From: Polynucleobacter aenigmaticus
GTDB taxonomy: Bacteria > Pseudomonadota > Gammaproteobacteria > Burkholderiales > Burkholderiaceae
Reading direction: 5' to 3'
Assembly (NCBI RefSeq): GCF_002206635.1
Contig: NZ_NGUO01000001.1
Location: 1 to 64,000, forward strand
DNA length: 64,000 bases
The position numbers and the translations under genes are program-made. The notes below the pieces were generated by a model that did no database searches, had not been told where the DNA came from, and was given only the letters and a program-made list of their open reading frames with translations. Below, one piece after another: positions 7,904 to 15,260 of the stretch; within the stretch, counting starts at the first letter, position 1, and every line of letters starts with the position of its first letter.

Positions 7904-9063
7904 TGGTTACTTGAAAAGCTAAAAACATCTTTGAGGAAAGGGGCTGCTGGCAAAGCCTTCACAATGGCAAGATAATCTAGTAAGCGCCCTCTGTCTGATA
8001 AGAATCGCACTAATTTCCTGCCATCTACTTTGGTAAATAAATCCAAGAATAGCCCTGGTCCTAATTCTGGATTGTTACGAATGACATTGAGAAATACGTC
8101 ATCCATTTTTCTCAGCAGGAAAGAATCTTTTGCATGGTTGATTGGCAAACCACTTTTAGAAAAAGAGTTTGCACACTGAACAGCCCACTCCTGAATTCTT
8201 TGAAATGCATATCCAGTTGCAGGTCTTGCAGCTCCCGCTGTTAACCCTGCATGAACATAAGTAGAATGAGTGCGAGTAGCATTCACAATGTCATTGCCAG
8301 TGTGAAGTCCCATGGGAATAAGCCCGAACTCTTTTCTCAATATTGTGAAATTTTTTCCATCAAGATATCGGGCTACCGACTCATCAAGCCTGCTTACCAA
8401 ATCATCTTGAATATAAGGTCGCTTAGCAAACACCGTAAACTCAATTAATGCCCTCTTTTCTGATTGTGGCAATACATAGTTAAATCCGACAAACTCTGAG
8501 TTAGCCTTATAAAAATCCATTAGAGTTGCAGTAGTAGGATCAAATATAGCTTGCTCACATTCAATTTCATACCCGAAGAATGATTGCCACAGTTTGGCTC
8601 CCCTAACTGCACTGAGTACTTTAGGACGAGTATCCACTACAGATTTAGCCCGCAGGAGACCGAATGAGGTTTCAAATTGCCACCAGCCTTGGTGAAATTC
8701 AGGCTCATTTAATAATGCTGCATCCATCCTTAGTTCGATCAATGAATTAAGTCCAATTGCTTGATGCGCACTGTCGTAAAAAATTTGGGAAGCCAGCATT
8801 TGATAGGGGGCAAAAGAGCACTCCAAAGCAATCTTCTTTTTTTCTGATTGCACTAGCAATTTAGTCCATTGATGATTTGCTAGATCAGAATGAGTATTAC
8901 CTTGCTGCCCCCAAAAACACCAAGTTCGATCATTTTCATACACTTTTCTCTGCTCCAATAAAAGCGTTTTTGGAGCCCCCTCCCCCATTTTGGCTAACTG
9001 CACCCCCAAACTGAGGCCAGCACAACCAGCACCAATAATGATTAAATCTAGGTCAGCTTGCAT
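7900..9063 (-). CDS. crtY: Lycopene beta-cyclase, CrtY type
   Basis: FAD/NAD(P)H-dependent enzyme of 387 residues that closes both ends of lycopene to give beta-carotene, the substrate of Blh. The N-terminus has a dinucleotide-binding fingerprint (IIIGAGCAGLSLGVQL, residues 8-23) followed by the cyclase-specific DRTWCFW. Length fits bacterial CrtY (about 385) and not the plant-type or heterodimeric CrtYc/Yd enzymes. It overlaps crtB by 11 bases and blh by four, so the three are probably co-translated. No hydroxylase (crtZ) or ketolase (crtW) follows, so the pathway appears to stop at beta-carotene and retinal. Confidence 0.93.
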   Translation of the reverse strand: MQADLDLIIIGAGCAGLSLGVQLAKMGEGAPKTLLLEQRKVYENDRTWCFWGQQGNTHSDLANHQWTKLLVQSEKKKIALECSFAPYQMLASQIFYDSAHQAIGLNSLIELRMDAALLNEPEFHQGWWQFETSFGLLRAKSVVDTRPKVLSAVRGAKLWQSFFGYEIECEQAIFDPTTATLMDFYKANSEFVGFNYVLPQSEKRALIEFTVFAKRPYIQDDLVSRLDESVARYLDGKNFTILRKEFGLIPMGLHTGNDIVNATRTHSTYVHAGLTAGAARPATGYAFQRIQEWAVQCANSFSKSGLPINHAKDSFLLRKMDDVFLNVIRNNPELGPGLFLDLFTKVDGRKLVRFLSDRGRLLDYLAIVKALPAAPFLKDVFSFSSNQ

Positions 9064-10009
9064 AATTTTTCAGTGAGCTTAATACGGGAGAGCTTTGACT
9101 GAATAAGGCCCTGTGAAGATTGGCATCGTGTTTTTTGGGATGACGCCAAAAATTCAAGGTGAACAATATCGAGATTAAAGCTTTGAAGGTAACCACTATC
9201 TTTCTTGGAGTTGATACCACAATGCGGCGATGCCAATATTCATAATCTTGGTTTTTAAGCTCCACACCGATTTCTCTATACACTCGCGCCGCTACTAAAA
9301 TAGATAATCTTGCTTGTAGCGGTAGATAAGCGAGACCCATTTCGCCACTAGCATAATATTTTTCAGCACAATTGAGCAAATTAGCGACGGCATCTTTCAC
9401 TAAATTCTCTTGCTGCGCATTGGGATGAATGAGTGAAATCGGCTCTAGATCCCTCACTAAATTGGTGGGAATGTAGCGTCGATTAGCTAAAGCATCGACT
9501 TTTATATCGCGGCAAATATTAGTGAGCTGCATTGCAATGCCTAGATCAATTGCAAATGGATAAGCAACTTCATCGTGCGTATCCAATGCTTTGCTCATCA
9601 TCAACCCAACCGTTCCTGCAACCTGGTAGCAGTATCTTAATAAGGCGCCTTGATCTTCCACTCTGACTAATTGAGTGTCGGACTCTACTCCTGCAATTAA
9701 ATCTAAAAGGATCACTTTATCAATCTGGCATTCATTGAGAAGACCCACACCATCAAGCAATATTTCGTTGTCCGAATGTCTTAAGCTAATTGCATTTCTT
9801 GCATCTAACAACTTTTTCCTAGAAGCTTCTACTGAATTTTCCTCGTCTCCCAGATCATCGATATAACGACACAAACGATATAAACGTGTCGCACGATCTG
9901 CATGAATTTTTCCCAGCAAACGACGAGCCCAATGAAAACTTCTTCCCTTGTTGGCAAGCACACTGTCAGCGCTGGAGAAATTTGATTGAGTAGCCACTTT
10001 ATTTAACAC
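9053..10009 (-). CDS. crtB: Phytoene synthase
   Basis: Condenses two geranylgeranyl diphosphates to 15-cis-phytoene, the first committed carotenoid step. It has 318 residues of the squalene/phytoene synthase fold. Both Asp-rich Mg2+-diphosphate motifs are present: CRYIDDLGDEE near residue 50 and QLTNICRDIKVDALANRRY near 165. The start is a GTG that overlaps the end of crtI by 11 bases, with a second GTG four codons later. No good ribosome site is visible for either, so translation probably depends on coupling to crtI. Order crtI-crtB-crtY-blh is the common layout in proteorhodopsin-bearing bacteria. Confidence 0.95.
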   Translation of the reverse strand: MLNKVATQSNFSSADSVLANKGRSFHWARRLLGKIHADRATRLYRLCRYIDDLGDEENSVEASRKKLLDARNAISLRHSDNEILLDGVGLLNECQIDKVILLDLIAGVESDTQLVRVEDQGALLRYCYQVAGTVGLMMSKALDTHDEVAYPFAIDLGIAMQLTNICRDIKVDALANRRYIPTNLVRDLEPISLIHPNAQQENLVKDAVANLLNCAEKYYASGEMGLAYLPLQARLSILVAARVYREIGVELKNQDYEYWHRRIVVSTPRKIVVTFKALISILFTLNFWRHPKKHDANLHRALFSQSSPVLSSLKNYAS

Positions 10010-11468
10010 TTGGGATCAGAGAGTCAATCACTTTAGCTGAAGAAATTACGCCAGGTAATCCCGCTCCGGGGTGCGTTCCTGCCCCAACTACATACAGGTT
10101 CTGCAATCCTTCTGCACGATTATGAAAACGAAACCAGGCAGACTGACTGAATATGGGGGCAATTGAAAATCCTGCGCCATGCTCACTCAAATAGTTTGTC
10201 TCAAAATCTTTTGGTGTCTTATAAAAATCTTCAGTAATGGTTTGCGCTAAATTTGGCAAGATTGTTTTATCAAGAGCTTTTATTATTTGATCTCGTAATT
10301 TTGGGCCTTCAATTGCCCAGTTTTGACCACCTAATAAGTTTGGTACTGGACATAGTACATAGAAACTGTCGCAGCCCGATGGGGCAAAACTAGGGTCCGT
10401 TGCTGTGGGACGATGTAAATAGAGAGAAAAATCCTCAGATAAAACCTTGTGATCAAAGATATCCTCGAGCAATTCTTTGTAGCGCTTCCCAAGCCAAATG
10501 GTATGGTGAGCAACATCAGGGTATGTCTGCGTTGTCCCAAAGTAAAGCACAAAGAGGCCCATGGAAAATTGAGGTTTCTTTGACTTAAGGCGGGTCATAA
10601 AAGACTGTTTCTTTGGTTCAATCATGTGGCGATATAAATGCACAGGATCAGCATTTGAAACAACTATATCGGCAGTTAATATTTTGCCGCTTTCTAATAT
10701 CACTCCTTTAACGCAAGCATCTTCAATTATCAAAGACTTCACCGTCTTTCCTAACTGAAGATCAATGCCTTGTCGAATCATCAAATTTTCGAGCGCCGCA
10801 ATGATGGCGCTTGTTCCGCCCATGGCAAAGTGAACCCCGTAAGCGCGCTCTAGATAATGAATTAAGCCATAAATACTTGTTGTATTAAATGGATTGCCGC
10901 CCACCAACAAAGGCTGAATAGAAAAGGCCTGACGCAGTTTGTCATTTTTTAGATATCCAGTGACTAGTTGCCAAACTGTTTTATAACTTTGCAGACGCAC
11001 TAGTCTTGGAATTTGCTTTAGCATGACCCAGAAGCTATCAAAAGATTGGGCTGACAATTGGGTAAAACCCACATCGAAGATGCGCTTAGAATGCTCTAGT
11101 AATCTCAGATAACCATCACAGTCACTTGGTTCAATTCTCTTAATTTCCGCTAGCGTTTCCTCCAGACTGCCGCCATAGTCAAAATGCTCACCATCAGCAT
11201 AAACAAAGCGATACCAAGGCTGCAGAGGGACTAAATTAATATAATCAGAAAGCTGCTCGTCAAAGAGCTCAAAGAGCTCCTCAAATAAAAAAGGAGCTGT
11301 AATAACAGTAGGTCCCGCATCATGGCGAAAGCCCTTGCGCTCAAAAGATTGAGCTCTCCCCCCTAATTGCTCACAGCGATCAATTACGGTGACTTTATAG
11401 CCTTTAGCTCTGAGGCGTAAAGCACTAGCAATGCCTCCAAATCCTGCGCCGATTACTATGGCGTGCAT
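9999..11468 (-). CDS. crtI: Phytoene desaturase, CrtI type
   Basis: FAD-dependent desaturase/isomerase of 489 residues converting phytoene to all-trans lycopene in four steps. The N-terminal fingerprint VIGAGFGGIASALRL (residues 5-19) and the R-E/D tail of the dinucleotide domain are followed by the family's GGRAQSFERKGFRHDAGPT. The C-terminal bacterial-desaturase signature YVVGAGTHPGAGLPGV is intact. It starts 10 bp after crtE, overlaps crtB, and has only a weak GAGA ribosome site. Number of desaturation steps is inferred from the need for lycopene by the downstream cyclase; sequence alone does not fix it. Confidence 0.95.
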   Translation of the reverse strand: MHAIVIGAGFGGIASALRLRAKGYKVTVIDRCEQLGGRAQSFERKGFRHDAGPTVITAPFLFEELFELFDEQLSDYINLVPLQPWYRFVYADGEHFDYGGSLEETLAEIKRIEPSDCDGYLRLLEHSKRIFDVGFTQLSAQSFDSFWVMLKQIPRLVRLQSYKTVWQLVTGYLKNDKLRQAFSIQPLLVGGNPFNTTSIYGLIHYLERAYGVHFAMGGTSAIIAALENLMIRQGIDLQLGKTVKSLIIEDACVKGVILESGKILTADIVVSNADPVHLYRHMIEPKKQSFMTRLKSKKPQFSMGLFVLYFGTTQTYPDVAHHTIWLGKRYKELLEDIFDHKVLSEDFSLYLHRPTATDPSFAPSGCDSFYVLCPVPNLLGGQNWAIEGPKLRDQIIKALDKTILPNLAQTITEDFYKTPKDFETNYLSEHGAGFSIAPIFSQSAWFRFHNRAEGLQNLYVVGAGTHPGAGLPGVISSAKVIDSLIPSVK

Positions 11469-11478
11469 ATCTTTCTCT

Positions 11479-12444
11479 CTATGAATGAATTGCCTTTACC
11501 AGATTACTAATATTTTTAGTACATTCTTCTAAAAGCTGACCCGATTGCGCTGGTAACTGAACTAAACAAAGCTGAGATCTTTCGAGGTGCGTAATTGCAA
11601 TATCTTTAGAGATAACAACGGGATCACAAGAAATATCTAAGCCCCGATTCAAATGTTCAAATATCGAGATGATATTAAGTCGATCTCCTCCATCTGCTGC
11701 CTGGCCAGAATCTGTTGAAATATCTCGCACGTCATCATATATCTGGAATCCTACTGCAAAATCTCTGCAGGCCTGACGCGCAATAGGCATACTTTGATGA
11801 TGACCGCCGAGCAACAATACAAACTCCAATGGCAGACTTAATAAAGCCCCTGATTTAGCCATCACTATCTCAAGATAAGATTCAAGCGTCATCTGATCTA
11901 GCGTAGTAGATAAATCCGCAGACTGCCCATGGCTTGCTTGAGACACCCTCTGATGCATTATTTGAATCATTTGAGGCAATAAATCAGTTTTACTTATCAA
12001 AGCAAGAGCTGCGTAGGCAGTCGACAGATAATAATCTCCACAGCTAATTGCTGTATTGCCTCCAAACTTGCTCCAGACCGATTCTTGACCTCGGCGGAAT
12101 TGATCCCCATCTTGAAGATCATCGTGAATTAACGAGGCGTTATGCAATAACTCAACAGCAGATGCTATACAAATACAGTCATTCTCACTTAAGCCAATAG
12201 CTTGCCCCGCACTCAAGGCAAGACAAGCTCGCAGCCTTTGCCCCCCAGAACTAAGGTGATGCTCAATTGCCTCATTCAAAATAGCAGAGCCATCTACATT
12301 CATCTCAAAGCCACTCACTAGGGCCTCCGTCATGTAGTCCTCAACTTTTTCCAATAAAGCATCTGGTTTGCTAATTAAATAGCTTGGAGTTGCCTCTTCA
12401 GCTAAGAAGCTACTCTGAATCTCTAGTTGAACGTTATAAGTCAC
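11479..12444 (-). CDS. crtE: Geranylgeranyl diphosphate synthase
   Basis: Trans-prenyltransferase of 321 residues that extends farnesyl diphosphate to the C20 donor used by CrtB. First Asp-rich motif LIHDDLQDGDQFRRG (near residue 112, DDxxD form) and second motif FQIYDDVRDISTD are both present. It is distinct from the housekeeping farnesyl synthase ispA in this window, with which it shares the fold. The start is GTG, with only a poor ribosome site in the 20 bases that separate it from the terminator-like hairpin behind the rhodopsin gene. That hairpin suggests this gene and those downstream are transcribed at a lower level than rhodopsin. Confidence 0.92.
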   Translation of the reverse strand: MTYNVQLEIQSSFLAEEATPSYLISKPDALLEKVEDYMTEALVSGFEMNVDGSAILNEAIEHHLSSGGQRLRACLALSAGQAIGLSENDCICIASAVELLHNASLIHDDLQDGDQFRRGQESVWSKFGGNTAISCGDYYLSTAYAALALISKTDLLPQMIQIMHQRVSQASHGQSADLSTTLDQMTLESYLEIVMAKSGALLSLPLEFVLLLGGHHQSMPIARQACRDFAVGFQIYDDVRDISTDSGQAADGGDRLNIISIFEHLNRGLDISCDPVVISKDIAITHLERSQLCLVQLPAQSGQLLEECTKNISNLVKAIHS

Positions 12445-12460
12445 TTTATTTCAGCCTAAG

Positions 12461-12491
12461 AAAAAAAATCTCCGGCATTAACCGGAGATTT
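12461..12491 (-). terminator. Terminator between rhodopsin and crtE
   Basis: Ten-base perfect stem (AAATCTCCGG/CCGGAGATTT), six-base loop and a long T-run on the minus strand, 20 bases after the rhodopsin stop. It lies inside what otherwise looks like one operon, so it is either a full stop for a monocistronic rhodopsin message or a partial terminator setting the ratio of opsin to carotenoid enzymes. Confidence 0.88.
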
Positions 12492-12511
12492 TTAGATAAA
12501 GAACAAAACGA

Positions 12512-13306
12512 TTAGTGCTTCGCTTCTGATTCAGTAACAGCAACACTCCAAATAATTAAACCAAATGCAATCTTATTTAAGACGTCAGCTAGGTTGTAAA
12601 TAATATTAAGTAAGCCAGCACTATCTGCAGGGCTACTACCTGTAAGGTAGCCAACGTAGTAACCAATAGGATAGATTGCCCAACCGATGGTCACGATCCA
12701 GCGCATTGTTTTAAACGCTGACTGAACTGAAGCTGGAGCACTATTTGAATTAATCTTGCCGGCTTCACCCGCAAAGATCTCATACAAAATGTATGCCCAA
12801 CCAACCATACCGATGATAAATGCAGGCCACAAAGCTAGGTAGCCAGCTTCGCCTAAGTACCCGCCTACGAGCATTACGAGAGTACCAATCATCAAGCGCC
12901 AGAAAACACCTGCTGGAACTTTAGCGATTGCTGACAGGATGAGATAAAACTCAATCATCAACAAAGGTACTGTAATTAACCAGTCAATATAACGATACAC
13001 CGTTGGTGTTGATCCTGTTTCTACCCAGACTTCACGCATATAGAAGTAGTGCACTGCAGCAACTAAAGTGACAAGGCCAGAAACAGTTAATGATGTTTTC
13101 CATTTAGGCGAGACGCGGTCTCTTTCTAAGAAGAAGAAGGCAGTTGAAGCAACCAAGGCCATTGAAATCAACCAAAAGGTAATACCAACAAAATCATTTG
13201 GCTTCAAAACAGCAGAGGATGCCCAAACCGGTGAACTAGTAAGGGCTAATCCGAGACAAGACCCCAATACGACTTTTAACTTATTCTCTATATGATTCAA
13301 TTCCAT
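12512..13306 (-). CDS. Green-type proton-pumping proteorhodopsin
   Basis: Seven-helix retinal protein of 264 residues, a light-driven outward proton pump of the inner membrane. The N-terminus is signal-like (ALTSSPVWA), as in other proteorhodopsins. Key residues by alignment from memory to the SAR86 protein: His86 (His75), proton acceptor Asp108 (Asp97), Thr112, proton donor Glu119 (Glu108) and Schiff-base Lys245 (Lys231), so the D-T-E pump motif is complete. The spectral-tuning residue is Leu116 (position 105), which predicts green absorption. A strong ribosome site AAGGAG lies five bases before the ATG. A terminator follows, then the retinal pathway genes. Expression is probably governed by the palindromic region shared with the divergent PAS regulator. 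Confidence 0.96.
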   Translation of the reverse strand: MELNHIENKLKVVLGSCLGLALTSSPVWASSAVLKPNDFVGITFWLISMALVASTAFFFLERDRVSPKWKTSLTVSGLVTLVAAVHYFYMREVWVETGSTPTVYRYIDWLITVPLLMIEFYLILSAIAKVPAGVFWRLMIGTLVMLVGGYLGEAGYLALWPAFIIGMVGWAYILYEIFAGEAGKINSNSAPASVQSAFKTMRWIVTIGWAIYPIGYYVGYLTGSSPADSAGLLNIIYNLADVLNKIAFGLIIWSVAVTESEAKH

Positions 13307-13352
13307 AACTTCTCCTTGAAAATTTTTTTCATTTTGTAATGCTGTTTTTGAT

Positions 13353-13407
13353 TTTAAGTAGTCTCTTTTTTAAATTTGCCTACTTAAAGTGGGCAAATTT
13401 AAAAAAG
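13353..13407. promoter_or_regulatory. Nested inverted repeats between rhodopsin and its divergent regulator
   Basis: A perfect 16-bp inverted repeat (13365-13380 with 13392-13407; arms CTTTTTTAAATTTGCC and GGCAAATTTAAAAAAG) encloses an 11-bp spacer. A second inverted repeat, TTTAAGTAG at 13353-13361 with CTACTTAAA at 13380-13388, overlaps it, its right arm lying in the first repeat's spacer. The spacer's minus strand contains ACTTTAAGTA, the same core as the dispersed 21-bp palindromes. Position in a 152-bp divergent promoter region suggests operators for a dimeric regulator; it could also form a hairpin in the rhodopsin leader. Confidence 0.7.
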
Positions 13408-13458
13408 GAGAAAGCTTCAACTAATGTAGGGTTTCTACCAATCACTTAAAGGTTCAAT

Positions 13459-14190
13459 GTGAACAATCGTTTAAAAACAACTGAACTATTTTCAATAGCA
13501 TTTAGGCTGGGCCTGCAAAAACAGTATGGGGAAGTCCCATCATCCAATTTTATTTCGATGCAATTTAATCTTCGAGCACATGGGACTAGTGTTGTCGGTC
13601 GCGAAACTGCCAGAAAGTGGTCCAATGGAATAGCATTTCCCTCTCCAAGCCATTTATTCATCCTAATTAAATGGCTCAAACTAAACCCCAGCGATTTTCT
13701 AGTCGAATTAATGGAGAGCAATAAACCTGACTCTTTTCGTTTAAACCCTGCAATAAACTCCAATCAGAAAAATAAGGTTTGCGCCCAACAAATATTAGAC
13801 TCGCTTAGCTTGCAAATTGCTGTAACCAACTCTAACGGAGAGATTGTTCAAGTTAATAAATCATGGCGTAAATTTTCTGCTTCTAATTCTAAAATTCCGG
13901 ATGAAAATTTTTTCTTAGGATATAACTATCTAAAAGTATGCGAAAACGCTGTAGGCTCTGGGACACAAACTGCTAGGGACATGGCATTAGGTATCCGCAA
14001 TGTACTCAAAGGCGAGCTAGAAGACTTTGCCGTTAAGTATCTTTGCCACTCTCCCAATAAGAAACGCTGGTTTATTGGGAGAGTCGCTCCTTTAAAGACT
14101 GAAGATGCCATCTTTGCAGTGATTAGTCATGAATCTATCTCTGAGAAAAATTATTTGAAAATAGAGTTTGATGAAGTATCTTCAGCATGA
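13459..14190 (+). CDS. Putative one-component regulator: XRE-like HTH plus PAS domain
   Basis: Protein of 243 residues that I do not recognise as a named regulator. Residues about 32-85 look like an XRE/repressor-type helix-turn-helix (GRETARKWSNGIAFPSPSHL, then a second helix ending LNPSDFL). Residues about 108-225 are a PAS sensor domain of the NGEIVQVNKSWRKF ... YLKVC ... CHSPNKKRWFIGRV type. The LOV flavin motif (NCRFLQ) is absent, so the ligand is unknown; Cys108, Cys161 and Cys196 are available for redox or cofactor roles. The start is GTG with AAAGG six bases upstream, and an in-frame stop lies just before. It is divergent from rhodopsin over nested palindromes, so it is inferred to control the cassette. 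Confidence 0.75.
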   Translation: MNNRLKTTELFSIAFRLGLQKQYGEVPSSNFISMQFNLRAHGTSVVGRETARKWSNGIAFPSPSHLFILIKWLKLNPSDFLVELMESNKPDSFRLNPAINSNQKNKVCAQQILDSLSLQIAVTNSNGEIVQVNKSWRKFSASNSKIPDENFFLGYNYLKVCENAVGSGTQTARDMALGIRNVLKGELEDFAVKYLCHSPNKKRWFIGRVAPLKTEDAIFAVISHESISEKNYLKIEFDEVSSA

Positions 14191-14662
14191 CGCTAATTGC
14201 TTGAGACTTTGTAGAACTCCAAATCAAGAAGCGCTTCATTGCTCCACTGCCTAATTTATACATTTATTGGGGCTGCAATGGAAGGTGTGTGGAGATTACT
14301 CGCACTTGGCGGCACAAACAAACGACCGAGGAATTTCTCACTCAGCTGTTGATTTAATTGGTGAATCCACCAGGACTTGAACCTGGTACCAAAGGATTAT
14401 GAGAGCAGGCAACCAAAGAAAATCATCAGGATTTCAAGAGGTTACGCCTCCTATTTACCGGTGTGTGAGCGTATGCGTGACTAATTTAACGAGATCAGAA
14501 GAAACGCTTACTCACTCTTTGGTTTTCAAAATCAAATAGCTTTGGAGTAATGACCTAAAAACCTCATTGCCCCAAACCGCAATATGAGTAACAGGCATTA
14601 CTTTAAGTAACACTTGTAAAATCCATCATCGACGATGAGATTTAAATTGAGTCCAGCGAGAA
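14191..14662. other. Gene-free spacer with tRNA remnant and degenerate palindrome
   Basis: This 472-bp stretch between the PAS regulator and the BLUF gene has no open frame with coding character. It holds tRNA-Met remnant A (14359-14403) and a degenerate copy of the palindrome at 14595-14614, whose 13-base core TTACTTTAAGTAA is intact. The remaining sequence shows nothing recognisable. Confidence 0.7.
14359..14403 (-). other. tRNA-Met 3' remnant A
   Basis: Matches 41 of 45 bases of the 3' part of the intact tRNA-Met near 15.2 kb (CCA end, acceptor strand, complete T-arm, variable loop and up to the anticodon), same orientation. At the anticodon the match ends and the sequence continues AGCAGG, exactly as in remnant B, so A and B share a junction the intact gene lacks. 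It cannot form a tRNA because the 5' half is missing. Best explained as the distal attachment site of an element integrated at the tRNA. Confidence 0.88.
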
Positions 14663-15061
14663 CTAGCCGCCGTCCCTCAAAGCAACCAATAACGGGTGAT
14701 CTACCGGAAAATCAACATCCTCAATAGCGGCGCTAACATCTGGCAAGGTTTTAGCAATTTCTTCATTTCCTTGGAAAACCATTGTCCATTTACTAAAGCT
14801 GCGCTCGCTTATGTGTTTAGATTCTATTAAGCGGACATTTTTGTGTCGGGTATCTTTTTGAATTTTTTGCCATAAGACTTCAATATCCATTTCAAGTCCT
14901 TCAATCACTTGACCAAATTTATTATTCTCATAAATGAGCGCGCCAGTAATACCTGAGGCTTGGTTATTGGAATACGAGTGATATAAGAGCCTCATCAAGC
15001 CCAAAAATGACATATTTTGCGCTGGTTCACTCACGTAAGTTAATTCGATTAGCTGAGACAT
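14663..15061 (-). CDS. Stand-alone BLUF blue-light receptor
   Basis: Short FAD-binding photoreceptor of 132 residues, consisting of a BLUF domain and a C-terminal helix pair with no effector domain. All residues of the flavin photocycle align by spacing with AppA: Tyr9 (Tyr21), Asn33 (Asn45), Gln51 (Gln63), Trp92 (Trp104) and Met94 (Met106). Short BLUF proteins of this type act by binding a partner protein, often a regulator or cyclase; none is known here, though the PAS/HTH regulator 0.5 kb away is an obvious candidate. A palindrome copy lies 50 bp upstream and a degenerate copy 50 bp downstream. It ends in a clean stop with no obvious terminator. Confidence 0.93.
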   Translation of the reverse strand: MSQLIELTYVSEPAQNMSFLGLMRLLYHSYSNNQASGITGALIYENNKFGQVIEGLEMDIEVLWQKIQKDTRHKNVRLIESKHISERSFSKWTMVFQGNEEIAKTLPDVSAAIEDVDFPVDHPLLVALRDGG

Positions 15062-15111
15062 CTTCCAATACTAGAGGGCTCGTATATCGATTGCTCTAGG
15101 CATTTACCCCC

Positions 15112-15132
15112 AGCGTTACTTTAAGTAACGCT
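15112..15132. repeat. 21-bp perfect palindrome, copy 2
   Basis: Identical to the copy at 677-697 (arms AGCGTTACTT and AAGTAACGCT around T). It lies between the BLUF start codon and the tRNA-Met terminator. Together the two exact copies bracket almost the whole accessory block. Confidence 0.8.
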
Positions 15133-15133
15133 C

Positions 15134-15160
15134 AAAAAAATACCAACCCGAAGGTTGGTA
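15134..15160 (-). terminator. Terminator of tRNA-Met (and possibly rpoD transcript)
   Basis: On the minus strand: eight-base stem TACCAACC/GGTTGGTA closed by a TTCG tetraloop and followed by seven T residues, eleven bases after the tRNA 3' end. Confidence 0.9.
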
Positions 15161-15170
15161 TTTTCATTTC

Positions 15171-15247
15171 TGGTGGGCCCACCAGGACTTGAACCTGGGA
15201 CCAAAGGATTATGAGTCCTCTGCTCTAACCAACTGAGCTATAGGCCC
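15171..15247 (-). tRNA. tRNA-Met (anticodon CAT), elongator type
   Basis: Seventy-seven bases with encoded CCA. Acceptor GGGCCTA pairs with TGGGCCC (one T-G pair), D-stem GCTC/GAGC, anticodon stem GAGGA/TCCTT with loop CTCATAA, and T-stem CCAGG/CCTGG with loop TTCAAGT. The anticodon CAT occupies 15211-15213 on the plus strand. Fully paired acceptor base 1 argues against initiator tRNA; a tRNA-Ile2 with modified CAT cannot be excluded. It lies 13 bp after rpoD, and its 3' end faces the accessory block, as expected of an integration target. Confidence 0.95.
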
Positions 15248-15260
15248 GTTAGTCTTTGGA

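Noticed and set aside
13459-14190. PAS protein as a LOV photoreceptor
   Set aside because: The flavin-binding NCRFLQ-type motif and its reactive Cys are absent.
14281-14350. Short open frame beginning with GTG in the regulator-BLUF gap
   Set aside because: About 22 codons, no ribosome site and no recognisable content.
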